Shown: positions 17,359 to 25,132, numbered from the stretch's first letter. The stretch is DNA of 64,000 bases from Ruminococcus sp. (GCA_017437285.1 JAFSBM010000066.1:1-64000); one strand, 5' to 3'. Notes: generated by a model from the letters alone, not told the origin. Made by a program: numbers and translations.

Positions 17359-17925
17359 ATGTTAAAAACAATTCCCGGTACATCAATAACATTTTCAGAG
17401 CAAGGCAGATATACAGCTTTTTCGCTGATAGCTCCCATACTCGACGCAACAGGAGGTCTTACACTTTCACAGCTTTCAAAGCTTACGGCTCTTGAAGGCT
17501 CCACAATCCAGAACTGGATTAAGCGTGGCTGGGTATCATCTCCGAAAGGAAAAAAGTATACCGAAAAGCAGGTTATACGAATTATTCTTATCAATATGCT
17601 GAAAGGTGTTATGAGGCTTGAACAGATTGCCAATCTTATGACATATATCAATGGCGATGTTGAAGATACCTCAGATGACATCATTGATGATGTGAAACTT
17701 TATAACATCTTGTGCAGAATTATTTTCACAGCTGTTGACGAGGGTGCATTTGAACCGAACCACATAAGAGAGCTTATTGCAAAAGAGCTTGTGGATTGTG
17801 CTTCGGAAATCAACTTCGGTGAGGATAAGCTTTCAAAGGCTATGTACATTATGGTAATGGCTTACAGAAGTTCCTGCCTCAAAAACGAAATGGAAAAGGG
17901 ATTAGCGGAGATAGAAATTCTTTAA
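17359..17925 (+). CDS. DUF1836-family MerR-like transcriptional regulator
   Basis: A 188-residue cytosolic protein. The ATG at 17359 follows AAAGAGGTG. A helix-turn-helix with a wing occupies about residues 32-80, including LTALEGSTIQNWIKRGWV and KGKKYTEKQVIRIILINML, then EQIANLMTYINGDVEDTSDDII, the block I associate with DUF1836. The C-terminal helices probably mediate dimerisation. The palindrome in its own promoter suggests autoregulation. It heads a run of small accessory genes (17982-23677) and is divergent from the acidic membrane protein, either of which could be its regulon. Confidence 0.82.
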   Translation: MLKTIPGTSITFSEQGRYTAFSLIAPILDATGGLTLSQLSKLTALEGSTIQNWIKRGWVSSPKGKKYTEKQVIRIILINMLKGVMRLEQIANLMTYINGDVEDTSDDIIDDVKLYNILCRIIFTAVDEGAFEPNHIRELIAKELVDCASEINFGEDKLSKAMYIMVMAYRSSCLKNEMEKGLAEIEIL

Positions 17926-17981
17926 CCGAAAAGAATAAAGGGGAAAAAATATAGGAATTTCGGGGAATCGGGGGCGATGAT

Positions 17982-18200
17982 ATGGATTATTGGGTAACGC
18001 TTGAAAATACCGATATCGGTGCAGCAAAGGGGTTGTGCATCGGGCTTGGTATTGGTGCATTGACGGGGTGTGTTTTTCCTTTCGGACTGTTCATAGGGGT
18101 ATGTGCAGGAATGACATTAGGAACAACAGTCGGTGCATTGATTGGATTGTGCAGGGATTACAAGGATATACATAAGGATTTAAGGGGAAATCAAATTTAG
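17982..18200 (+). CDS. Small glycine-zipper membrane protein
   Basis: A 72-residue protein beginning MDYWVTLEN, with two hydrophobic glycine-rich helices (about 15-35 and 38-58; GLGIGALTG, GMTLGTTVGALIG) and a charged C-terminus. Glycine zippers of this kind form small membrane oligomers or pores. GGGGGC lies seven bases before the ATG. The start region (GGGGGCGATGATATGGATTATTGGG) resembles the units of the tandem array that begins just after its stop codon, so the array probably arose from copies of this start region. No family recognised. Confidence 0.65.
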   Translation: MDYWVTLENTDIGAAKGLCIGLGIGALTGCVFPFGLFIGVCAGMTLGTTVGALIGLCRDYKDIHKDLRGNQI

Positions 18201-18540
18201 GGTTATTGGACAAACAGGGGCAATGATTAAGGATTATTGGGAACAACATCAAGGAAATGACATAAGGGGTTATGATTAAGGATTATTGGGAACAACATCA
18301 AGGAAATGACATAAGGGGCAATGATTAAGGATTATTGGGTACAACATCAAGGAAATGACACAAGGGGTTATGATTAAGGATTATTGGGAACAACATCAAG
18401 GATATGACGCAAGGGGTTATGATTAAGGATTATTGGGAACGACATCAAGGAAATGACACAAGGGGCAATGATATAGGATTATTGGGAACAACATCAAGGG
18501 AAATGACACAAGGGGCAATGATATAGGAATTATTGGAGAA
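18201..18540 (+). repeat. 49-bp tandem repeat array with overlapping micro-ORFs
   Basis: Six near-identical units, five of 49 bp and one of 50 bp, run from 18231 to 18525, with degenerate edges. Each starts GGATTATTGGG and ends AAGGGG(TT/CA)ATGATTAA or GATATA. Because 49 is not a multiple of three, each unit opens a new frame. Four consecutive frames start at 18223, 18272, 18321 and 18370. Each encodes an 18-residue peptide close to MIKDYWEQHQGNDIRGYD, each stop overlapping the next start in ATGATTAA. A fifth from 18419 runs on for 35 codons. Units are contiguous with no spacers, so it is not a CRISPR array. Confidence 0.85.
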
Positions 18541-18545
18541 GTTGT

Positions 18546-18568
18546 GAAGCGATAGGGGGTATCGCTTC
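18546..18568 (+). promoter_or_regulatory. GATAGGGG(G)TATC hairpin before the first DUF6440 gene
   Basis: GAAGCGATA and TATCGCTTC form a nine-pair stem over a G5 loop, 38 bases before the gene. Related hairpins precede the next genes at 18843, 19143 and 20179. Confidence 0.55.
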
Positions 18569-18605
18569 GCAGAAAAGGGGTATTTTAAAGAAAGAGGCTT
18601 TTATT

Positions 18606-18803
18606 ATGGCAAAGGAAAAAAGATTTATTGAGGTACACAAGGAAAATGGGTTCGGAGAGGTTTTTATAGTATTCATTGATAAAGTTACAGGTGTGAATTA
18701 CTTATTCCGTACAGGAGGTTATGCAGGAGGTCTTACACCACTTCTTGACAAGGACGGCAAGCCTGTTATAACTCCACCCGAGGAACTGGAAAAACTTGAT
18801 TAA
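18606..18803 (+). CDS. DUF6440-like small protein, copy 1
   Basis: A 65-residue cytosolic protein. The core FIDKVTGVNYLFRTGGYAGG and LTPLLDKDGKPVITPPEELE matches my recollection of DUF6440, a small beta-rich domain of unknown role. GAAAGAGG precedes the ATG. It is a tandem paralogue of the gene at 18902: the last 19 residues and the 3' flanks are almost identical, so the pair arose by local duplication. Confidence 0.72.
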   Translation: MAKEKRFIEVHKENGFGEVFIVFIDKVTGVNYLFRTGGYAGGLTPLLDKDGKPVITPPEELEKLD

Positions 18804-18842
18804 GCAAAATATACAGGGATTATCAAGGGTTTTTAACTGCGG

Positions 18843-18860
18843 AGCGATAGGGGTATCGCT
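18843..18860 (+). promoter_or_regulatory. GATAGGGGTATC hairpin before the second DUF6440 gene
   Basis: AGCGATA and TATCGCT pair over a GGGG loop, 41 bases before the start at 18902. Flanking sequence (GGGATTATCAAGGGTTTTTAACTG, in part) is shared with the copy at 19143. Confidence 0.55.
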
Positions 18861-18901
18861 TTACAAAAAGGAGAAATATTTTAAAGAAAGAGGTTTTTAT
18901 T

Positions 18902-19108
18902 ATGGCAAAGGGAAATAGCAGATTTTTCAAAAAGGAATTGGAGAAAACACTTATGACAACAACAGAACTGTGGATTGACAAAGAAACAGGTGTAAATTAT
19001 CTGTATTATTTTGACGGTAAATTTTCCAATAGCGGTCTTACAGTATTTTTTGGCAAGGACGGTAAGCCTGTTATAACTCCACCCGAGGAACTTGAAAAAC
19101 TTGATTAA
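18902..19108 (+). CDS. DUF6440-like small protein, copy 2
   Basis: A 68-residue paralogue of the preceding gene. The N-terminus has diverged (MAKGNSRFFKKELEKTLM) but WIDKETGVNYLYYFDGKF and the C-terminal LDKDGKPV-like block and PPEELEKLD are kept. The RBS region (AAAGAAAGAGG) and the downstream 60 bases also match copy 1. Function unknown; the tandem copies may be dosage- or partner-specific variants. Confidence 0.72.
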   Translation: MAKGNSRFFKKELEKTLMTTTELWIDKETGVNYLYYFDGKFSNSGLTVFFGKDGKPVITPPEELEKLD

Positions 19109-19142
19109 GCAAAATATACAGGGATTATCAAGGGTTTTTAAC

Positions 19143-19170
19143 TGCGGAGCGATAGGGGTATCGTTCCGCA
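19143..19170 (+). promoter_or_regulatory. Extended GATAGGGGTATC hairpin
   Basis: TGCGGAGCGATA and TATCGTTCCGCA form a 12-pair stem (one G.T) over GGGG. It is followed by AAAAAGGGG and the nine-codon frame at 19187. Confidence 0.55.
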
Positions 19171-19186
19171 GAAAAAGGGGTATATT

Positions 19187-19216
19187 ATGGCATTCAGTGA
19201 AAGAACTACACATTAG
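19187..19216 (+). pseudogene. Nine-codon remnant of a third small gene, or leader peptide
   Basis: After the same hairpin and AAGGGG RBS that precede the DUF6440 genes, ATGGCATTC opens a nine-residue frame (MAFSERTTH) that ends 16 bases before the SPFH start. It may be what is left of a third DUF6440-type copy, or a leader for the SPFH gene. Support is positional only. Confidence 0.3.
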
Positions 19217-19232
19217 CTAACAGGAGAAAATT

Positions 19233-20168
19233 ATGGGAACTTATCAGGAAATCAGAAGAGATGGTACAGTTAAGAAAAGCGGCTCGGGTAAAATCGTAGG
19301 CGGATGTATTGCAGCAGTTGCGGCAATTATAGTTGCCACAAGCTCATTTACAATCGTCCCCGCAGGTCACACAGGTGTTATTCTTACTCTCGGCAAGGTT
19401 TCAAATACATCTTATTCCGAGGGCTTTCATCTGAAAGTACCGTTTATTCAGGAAGTTGAAAAAATGTCAAACAAAATTCAGGTCTATGAAACACCTGCAT
19501 CGGCAGTTTCAAAGGACTTGCAGACAGTAAGCTCAAACATTGCAGTAAACTACAGACTTGTAGCCGACAAGGCAGCTGATATGTATCAGAATGTCGGCAC
19601 GGATTATCAGACAGTACTTATTTCCCCTGTGGTGCAGGAATGTATGAAATCAGCAACAGCAAAATATACCGCTGAACAGCTTATTACAGAGCGTACAGCT
19701 GTTGGTGATGAAATCAAGGCGGCTCTTGATACAAAGCTTAACAGCTACGGTATTTATATAGAAAAGTTCAACATCGTAAACTTTGATTTCTCCGCTGAAT
19801 TCAACACAGCTATTGAAGCAAAGCAGGTGGCTGAACAGAATTTGCTCAAAACAAAAACCGAGCAGGAGCAGGCAATAACTATTTCCGAAGCACAGGCTAA
19901 GCAGAAAGTTATTGCAGCTGAGGCAAATGCTGACGCAATCCTCAAAGAGGCAGAGGCACAGGCTGAGGCTAACAGACTTCTTGAAGCGTCCCTTTCCGAC
20001 AAGGTTATAGCTTATGAGCAGATTACAAAGTGGAATGGCGAAATGCCTAAGGTTGTAAGCGGTGACAGCAACGGAATGCTTATCAACATTGACCCGGAGG
20101 ATTTAGGAAAATCTTCTTCCTACGTTCCTCCCACACAGCCGACAACTCAGAATGACACAACAGAATAA
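19233..20168 (+). CDS. SPFH/Band-7 (prohibitin/flotillin-like) membrane protein
   Basis: A 311-residue membrane scaffold protein. One membrane span (about residues 22-43) is followed by the SPFH domain (about 45-200: PAGHTGVILTLGKV, FHLKVPFIQEV, AVNYRL). An alanine/glutamate coiled coil comes next (about 200-255, EAQAKQKVIAAEANADAILK). The C-terminal tail is short and rich in Pro, Thr and Gln. Family members oligomerise in the membrane and recruit proteases or stress proteins. AGGAG precedes the ATG. The last ten codons plus downstream sequence are repeated exactly at 21853-21922, on the other side of the LRR gene. Confidence 0.9.
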   Translation: MGTYQEIRRDGTVKKSGSGKIVGGCIAAVAAIIVATSSFTIVPAGHTGVILTLGKVSNTSYSEGFHLKVPFIQEVEKMSNKIQVYETPASAVSKDLQTVSSNIAVNYRLVADKAADMYQNVGTDYQTVLISPVVQECMKSATAKYTAEQLITERTAVGDEIKAALDTKLNSYGIYIEKFNIVNFDFSAEFNTAIEAKQVAEQNLLKTKTEQEQAITISEAQAKQKVIAAEANADAILKEAEAQAEANRLLEASLSDKVIAYEQITKWNGEMPKVVSGDSNGMLINIDPEDLGKSSSYVPPTQPTTQNDTTE

Positions 20169-20205
20169 AACTCTTAAATGATAGGGGTATCAGATATGAG
20201 ATTTT
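20136..20205 (+). repeat. 70-bp direct repeat, left copy (SPFH gene 3' end)
   Basis: This covers the last ten SPFH codons, stop, the TGATAGGGGTATCA hairpin and the first bases of a small frame (ATGAGATTTT). It is identical base for base to 21853-21922. Here the small frame is cut after four codons. Confidence 0.95.
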
Positions 20206-20345
20206 TTTGAGTCTGTAGGTTGAATTTTTCTACAAATTGAGTAATATCTGAAATATATAATGACTGAAAAAATGGTAGTAGTTAAACTCCAAAAGAATTT
20301 TCGGTAAAAATTTATATCAATATGTTTAAGGAGAATTATAAAATT

Positions 20346-21770
20346 ATGAAAAAAGTACTTTTAACAGGCATTATGTCAGCGTTAATGCTTTCTGCGGGGG
20401 TATGTGAGCCACAGTGCGAAGCTGCGGTAACCGATATAGTAACTCCAGTTGTATTGAATGTTGATATTAATAAAATAAACTTTCCAGATCCAGTATTTAG
20501 AGCGTATGTAAGTGAATTGGATAATAACGAAAATGGTTCCTTGTCGTTAGAAGAACGTGATTATGTCGAAAGAATATTCGTAGATGAAAAAGGTATTGAG
20601 GACCTCTCAGGTATTGAATATTTCACTAAAATAGAAACGTTGTCGTGTGGTAAAAATAAACTACGAAAGTTGGATGTTAGCAAAAACACTAATTTAAAAC
20701 ATATATATTGTTATGAAAATCAAATAACTTCATTGGATTTATCGAATAATCAATCGCTGACACATCTGTATTGTAACGATAATAGATTGTCAGATCTTAA
20801 TTTAAGTTACAATTCAGAGCTTGCGTATTTAGAAGTACAAAATAATCAAATAACATCTTTAAAGCTACCTAATTCAATGCTATGGATATATTGCAATGAT
20901 AATAAGCTCGAGAAACTTGATGTTAGTAATTGTGAAAAATTAGAATATTTACATTGCGAGAATAATGAATTGTCATGTTTAAATTTAGGTGAAAACGAAT
21001 CATTGTACGAGGTGTATTGTTACAATAATAAGTTGAAGAAACTTGATGTAAGTAAATGTACAAGTTTGCGTCATCTATATTGCTTTGATAATGAAATATC
21101 ACAAATAGACATTAATGACGATATAAACACGTTGTTGTGTCATAATAATAAATTAACATATTTTGATATAAGTAAATTGGATTGGAATAGAAGATTATAT
21201 ACGCTTACCTTACATGAAAATAATTTGACATCTCTTGATCTTCAAGGATTTAATTTTGTGGATATATCTTGGTATTCTCAGTCATATAATATTTTCACTA
21301 TTAATTCAAAATTTGATTTAAGTACATTGCCAGGTAATTTTGATGTGAATAAAGCTTCAGATTGGAGCAATGCCACTGTAAAAGGTAACATACTTACAGT
21401 AAACGATATTAATAAGCCTGTTACTTATAAATATAGCGTTAATGATTATTGGCAGAGTTTAGGGGAATTTACGTTAAATGTCGAATCAAATATTGATATT
21501 ACAAAACAGCCAACTGATGTATCAGCAGAAATTGGAAAGAAATTTTCAACAACTGTAAAAGCAACAGGAAACGACTTAACATATAAGTGGTATTATAAAG
21601 ATGTCGATAAAACAAAATTCCTTTATACAAAAACATTTACAGGCGACACTTATGAAACAACTATGAGTGAAGCAAGAGATGGTCGACAGATTTACTGTGT
21701 TATCACTGATAAAAATGGCAACAGCGTACAGTCAGATACAGTTACACTGACAAGTATAGTTGGTAATTAG
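20346..21770 (+). CDS. Secreted leucine-rich-repeat protein with C-terminal Ig-like domain
   Basis: A 474-residue secreted protein. The start at 20346 is preferred because the upstream ATG at 20322 overlaps the AAGGAG. A signal peptide (about 1-27) is followed by an EF-hand-like FPDPVFRAYVSELDNNENGSLS stretch (part), then about ten LRRs of the bacterial xLxCxxNxLxxLDLSxN type (about 75-330). A beta-sandwich Ig-like domain (about 385-470) ends the protein. It is visibly more A+T-rich than its neighbours. The whole 1.65-kb segment lies between exact 70-bp repeats, so it is an insertion. A role in adhesion or substrate recognition is usual for such proteins but not shown here. Confidence 0.88.
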   Translation: MKKVLLTGIMSALMLSAGVCEPQCEAAVTDIVTPVVLNVDINKINFPDPVFRAYVSELDNNENGSLSLEERDYVERIFVDEKGIEDLSGIEYFTKIETLSCGKNKLRKLDVSKNTNLKHIYCYENQITSLDLSNNQSLTHLYCNDNRLSDLNLSYNSELAYLEVQNNQITSLKLPNSMLWIYCNDNKLEKLDVSNCEKLEYLHCENNELSCLNLGENESLYEVYCYNNKLKKLDVSKCTSLRHLYCFDNEISQIDINDDINTLLCHNNKLTYFDISKLDWNRRLYTLTLHENNLTSLDLQGFNFVDISWYSQSYNIFTINSKFDLSTLPGNFDVNKASDWSNATVKGNILTVNDINKPVTYKYSVNDYWQSLGEFTLNVESNIDITKQPTDVSAEIGKKFSTTVKATGNDLTYKWYYKDVDKTKFLYTKTFTGDTYETTMSEARDGRQIYCVITDKNGNSVQSDTVTLTSIVGN

Positions 21771-21852
21771 TCAATAGGTTATTGACATTAGAGCAATAGG
21801 CGTTGGAAAGTAGAAATAAACTGTTATATTTTCGATATAAAAAAGGTTATTT

Positions 21853-21922
21853 CAGCCGACAACTCAGAATGACACAACAGAATAAAACTCTTAAATGATA
21901 GGGGTATCAGATATGAGATTTT
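21853..21922 (+). repeat. 70-bp direct repeat, right copy
   Basis: Identical to 20136-20205. Here the small frame starting at 21913 continues intact, so this copy is joined to the original downstream sequence and the left copy to the original upstream gene. Confidence 0.95.
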
Positions 21923-22008
21923 ATAAAAATAACGGATTTTCAATTGGTGAATTTATGGCAGATTTACTTGAATGTGTATTAGAGATTTTAGCTGATTGCA
22001 TATCATGA
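21913..22008 (+). CDS. 31-residue peptide gene, originally downstream of the SPFH gene
   Basis: MRFYKNNGFSIGEFM begins a 31-residue frame with an amphipathic hydrophobic C-terminal helix (LLECVLEILADCIS). ATAGGGG lies 12 bases upstream in the conserved hairpin. The left 70-bp repeat ends inside this frame, so before the LRR insertion it followed the SPFH gene by 27 bases. A small membrane-associated peptide partner is plausible. Confidence 0.5.
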   Translation: MRFYKNNGFSIGEFMADLLECVLEILADCIS

Positions 22009-22037
22009 AAATCTTCCGTGAATATATGATAAGGGAT

Positions 22038-22122
22038 TTTAAATCAAAGCTGTTAGCTGTGAGCCTTTAGCTATTAGCTAATGGTATGGGAAAGTTTTGT
22101 AGGGGCTGCCTTTGGCAGTCCG
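22038..22122. repeat. Heptamer array and GTAGGG palindrome
   Basis: AGCYNTT units at about 22048-22080 are followed by GTAGGGGCTGCC and GGCAGTCCG arms (22099-22122), which end 18 bases before the zinc-ribbon gene start. Confidence 0.75.
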
Positions 22123-22139
22123 AAATAGAGGTGAATATT

Positions 22140-22355
22140 ATGGCATATCCTATAAAAGATGAACGATGTCCGTACTGCGGCAATACTGAATTTATTCAAG
22201 CAATGCAATCGTATCAAGGCGGCATTATGGGTGTTGAAAACATATGGCGTGGACAAGAATTGTATCATACCATTTGCAGACGCTGCGGAAGTGTTGTAAG
22301 AAGTTATGTTAGAAATCCCGAAGCTCTTTTAAAGAAAAAGGACAGACGTATCTAA
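22140..22355 (+). CDS. Small zinc-ribbon protein
   Basis: A 71-residue protein with two CxxC pairs, CPYC (residues 12-15) and CRRC (43-46), forming a probable zinc ribbon. Between them is a glycine-rich hydrophobic stretch. The C-terminus is basic. AGAGGTG precedes the ATG at 22140. Nucleic-acid or protein binding is likely for such a fold but no partner is evident. Confidence 0.72.
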   Translation: MAYPIKDERCPYCGNTEFIQAMQSYQGGIMGVENIWRGQELYHTICRRCGSVVRSYVRNPEALLKKKDRRI

Positions 22356-22542
22356 AACTTTTAGTCAGCACGAAATTATAGTGCCTCGCACATCCGCAAA
22401 CTAAAGTTTGCTCCTTGCGGTTCGGCAAATAGCAAACGCCAAAAGACAAAAGATTTTGTCGTTTGCTATATATGATATAACGACTTTGGGGAAAGTCAAC
22501 ACAAACAAAATCAAAAAAATTAAAAAAAGGTGGTTATTTATT
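22356..22542. other. Leader region of the DUF5684 gene
   Basis: It contains a perfect GCAAACTAAAGTTTGC palindrome (about 22395-22412), then tandem near-copies of CGCAAACT/AGCAAACGCC words and an A-rich run before the AGGTGG RBS. No coding frame with an RBS is seen. It may be a structured leader. Confidence 0.35.
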
Positions 22543-23094
22543 ATGGAAGAAATATTAGCAGGAATGGCAGCGTTTTTAGTAATTCTTTTAGTTATTACAA
22601 TCATATTAGCAGTTATTACAATAATTGCGAACTGGAAACTCTTTGAAAAGGCAGGAGAGCCGGGTTGGTCAGCAATTATTCCTTTCTACAGCAGCTATCA
22701 GATGGCAAAAATCGGCACAGGCAATGAGACTCTTTGTTGGACTTTTGTAGGTTTATCAATTGTGGACTTTGTTTTAGGACGGATAAAGGATGACAACGGA
22801 GCATTTAAGGCGATAGCTTTACTCGTTTCATTGGCATTGCTTGTAATATCATGCTATGTATATTACAAGTACACACAGTCATTCGGTCAGTCTACATTGA
22901 TGTGTATTCTTTCAATTTTCTTTGCTCCCATTATCTTTATGATTATGGCATTCAGCAGCAGCACAGAATATGTAGGTCCTAACGGTGTTCCACGTTTCAA
23001 TAGTTTCAACAATGGTTACGGCGGAAACGACTACAACAATTCATATGATTACAGCAGCTATCACAACAATAACAACGACGGATTTCTCAAATAA
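22543..23094 (+). CDS. DUF5684-family membrane protein, copy 1
   Basis: A 183-residue protein with about four membrane spans. The signature after the first span is WKLFEKAGEPGWSAIIPFYS, shared with the paralogue at 27434 (LYDKAGEPGWNVLIPVYG). The soluble C-terminal tail is rich in Asn, Gly and Tyr (NNGYGGNDYNNSYDYSSYH). AAGGTGG precedes the ATG. DUF5684 proteins are often annotated near signal peptidase I or small secreted genes; the role is unknown. Confidence 0.82.
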   Translation: MEEILAGMAAFLVILLVITIILAVITIIANWKLFEKAGEPGWSAIIPFYSSYQMAKIGTGNETLCWTFVGLSIVDFVLGRIKDDNGAFKAIALLVSLALLVISCYVYYKYTQSFGQSTLMCILSIFFAPIIFMIMAFSSSTEYVGPNGVPRFNSFNNGYGGNDYNNSYDYSSYHNNNNDGFLK

Positions 23095-23491
23095 GATATA
23101 ACAGCTTAGGGGTAAGCTTTTATATAGACATAATTTATAACGAACTTTAAGTGACGGAAGGAATTAAATGGTATAGGGTTATTGGAAAAATGGGCAACGA
23201 CATAAGGGGTAACGTGACATAGGATTATTGGCAGCGGGGTATGACATCAGGTTAGCGACAAACCTCAGATATAGGGTTTGGGGAAACTCTAAGGGGTAAC
23301 GATATAGGTATAATTGGGATTGACAAAAGGGGAAAGACAATAAAGGCGGAATTTCAGGGGTGAAGTTCCGCAATGACAAAATGAGCGAAGGTATAAGGTA
23401 TAGAAAAGGGAATTGATGATATAGGGCAGGGGATTTGCCTAAAGGGGAATGTCTAAAGGGCAGCTCTAAATAATTTTTGAGGTGAAATGCT
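23095..23491 (+). repeat. Gene-free stretch with degenerate copies of the 49-bp array words
   Basis: Over about 330 bp the words of the 18.2-kb array recur in decayed form: GGGTTATTGG, ACATAAGGGG, GACATAGGATTATTGG, AAGGGGTAACGATATAGG. No unit is intact and no open frame has an RBS. It looks like an old, eroded array of the same kind. Confidence 0.6.
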
Positions 23492-23677
23492 ATGAAAAAT
23501 GAAAACAATCTTAATGGTATGGCTGTTTATGCAGTTACAGCTCTGATTATAGCTGTTATGTGGGTTGTGATATTTAATAATATCGCATTGGGGATTATTT
23601 TTACGGCAATATCTGCGGTTGTGAGTTTTTTCGCCCTTTTACCCAAAAATAAGAGGGCGATTAATAGACAGCGATAA
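23492..23677 (+). CDS. Small two-span membrane protein
   Basis: A 61-residue protein with two hydrophobic helices (about 10-29 and 31-50) and a basic C-terminus (KNKRAINRQR). GAGGTG precedes the ATG and a strong terminator follows. No family recognised. It closes the accessory run that starts with the DUF1836 regulator. Confidence 0.65.
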   Translation: MKNENNLNGMAVYAVTALIIAVMWVVIFNNIALGIIFTAISAVVSFFALLPKNKRAINRQR

Positions 23678-23693
23678 ATATGGAAAGTGAACA

Positions 23694-23732
23694 CTCTCCC
23701 ATTGCCGATTGGCAGTGGGAGAGTTGTTTTTT
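23694..23732 (+). terminator. Strong rho-independent terminator
   Basis: CTCTCCCATTGCC and GGCAGTGGGAGAG pair over four bases (13 positions, one internal mismatch) and are followed by TTGTTTTTT. Confidence 0.88.
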
Positions 23733-23777
23733 CAGTTTGTTTATACAAAAAAAGTTCGTCAAAATCAACAGAAGTAC

Positions 23778-23806
23778 TTGACATATTAGAATATTTTTGC
23801 TACAAT
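23778..23806 (+). promoter_or_regulatory. Sigma-A-like promoter of the protease-lipoprotein pair
   Basis: TTGACA, a 17-base spacer and TACAAT, 45 bases before the protease start. Confidence 0.72.
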
Positions 23807-23851
23807 GTGAATGTGGAGATTTTATCCACAAAAATAAGGAGAGTGATTTAA

Positions 23852-24442
23852 ATGAGAAGAATTGTGAAAAACATTGTCCCTGTTCTTTTATCATGTTTGT
23901 TTGTGATTAATAATAATTTTTCACAATCTGCAAACGCGTTTTATGTTAAACAACTAACAAATTATCCGACGTATCTTCAATCAAGTTCTGAATGTTGGGC
24001 ATATTCAATTCTTTCGATGGCGAATTATGTATATGGTGGATACAGCATAAACGATGTTATTGATGCATATAATTCATCCAACTTATTTGATTATGATTGG
24101 GACGGTGCTACTTATAATCAGGCTTATAATACAATTGAATATATCTTTTCAGAATACTCACCTACAAAGAAAGGTTGCTTAACTTCCAACGAAATAAAAA
24201 TAGAGATTAATGCGGGTTTTCCAGTTTATATCCGTGGAGGTGATAGAAATTCGTCTGGCGGTCATGCTGTCGCTCTTATGGGATATAAATCGCCTACAGC
24301 TTCAAGTAGTGTTTCTATGATTTACTATATGAATCCAGCAACTAATTCTATAATGTTTAGCGGATATCTTGAAGGCGGTTCAAATACCTTTAGAACAAAT
24401 GATACGCAAATTTATGACTGGGAAAATTCTATAATAATATGA
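23852..24442 (+). CDS. Secreted papain-like (C39/staphopain-type) cysteine protease
   Basis: A 196-residue secreted protein. A signal peptide (about 1-29) is followed by a compact papain-type fold with a complete catalytic set: Cys48 in SSECWAYS (Gln/Ser oxyanion region just before), His138 in GGHAVALMGY, and Asn161 in YYMNPAT. There is no long propeptide, as in the small C39-like or staphopain-like branch. AAGGAG precedes the ATG. A lipoprotein gene follows after 22 bases and could be its inhibitor, substrate or anchor. The target is unknown. Confidence 0.82.
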   Translation: MRRIVKNIVPVLLSCLFVINNNFSQSANAFYVKQLTNYPTYLQSSSECWAYSILSMANYVYGGYSINDVIDAYNSSNLFDYDWDGATYNQAYNTIEYIFSEYSPTKKGCLTSNEIKIEINAGFPVYIRGGDRNSSGGHAVALMGYKSPTASSSVSMIYYMNPATNSIMFSGYLEGGSNTFRTNDTQIYDWENSIII

Positions 24443-24464
24443 TAACAAGAAAGGCGAAAATATT

Positions 24465-25088
24465 ATGAAAAAACATATTTTGACTTTGATGTGTGTGTAC
24501 AGCGCCTGTGTTTTATGTTCATGTAACAGTGTAACAAATGATTCGGGAACGATATCGGAAATATCTGCTGAAAGTCTTGTAGGCTCGTCGGAAGAAATAC
24601 CCTATGAAGAAGTTATGAATATGGAAATGTTTTCATATTCGTATGAAAGTTATACTGATACAGCTAATCCTTTACAGCTTAAAGGCGGAACGTATGAAGA
24701 TGCAGCCGTTGCAAAGCCTTTTAAATCAGTTATTGTTGACGAGTCGGGGGTTATTGCTCCGCTTAATATATGGCAGTTTCCTGTTGTTCACGATGAATCC
24801 TTTATTGGTTTTATAAAATGCGATGTACGTTATCCCGAAATGGGCGAGCCGTCTTTTTACGGCGGCGAAAGCTATGCACCTATTCTGAATGACGCACTTC
24901 AAAAGGGCGATATTGCGATTTTCAATACAACTGTCGGAATATATGGAATATATGAAGATAATACAGTTATAACACTTGAAGCAAATGAGGATTACAATGG
25001 AACATTGACTTTCAATGATATCAATAAGGAATATAATTTGATAACATCTGATTCATCAAGTAATATAGTATATACTTCTGATAAATAG
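24465..25088 (+). CDS. Lipoprotein of unknown function, partner of the upstream protease
   Basis: A 207-residue lipoprotein with a signal ending LCSC (lipid on Cys20). The mature part is acidic, with a predicted beta-rich domain at about 85-185 (IAPLNIWQFPVV, GFIKCDVRYPE, GDIAIFNTTVGIYGIYED). RBS AAAGG is weak. Same transcript as the cysteine protease by position. A protease-inhibitor pair is an attractive reading but no inhibitor family was recognised. Confidence 0.7.
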   Translation: MKKHILTLMCVYSACVLCSCNSVTNDSGTISEISAESLVGSSEEIPYEEVMNMEMFSYSYESYTDTANPLQLKGGTYEDAAVAKPFKSVIVDESGVIAPLNIWQFPVVHDESFIGFIKCDVRYPEMGEPSFYGGESYAPILNDALQKGDIAIFNTTVGIYGIYEDNTVITLEANEDYNGTLTFNDINKEYNLITSDSSSNIVYTSDK

Positions 25089-25132
25089 CAAAGATATATT
25101 CAGAATTGTGTTCTTAATCAAATAATTTACAA

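Noticed and set aside
17353..17361. GTG start for the DUF1836 gene
   Set aside because: The GTG lies inside the AAAGAGGTG RBS of the ATG two codons later.
18231..18525. The 49-bp array as a CRISPR locus
   Set aside because: Units are contiguous and nearly identical across their whole length, so there are no spacers, and no cas gene is present.
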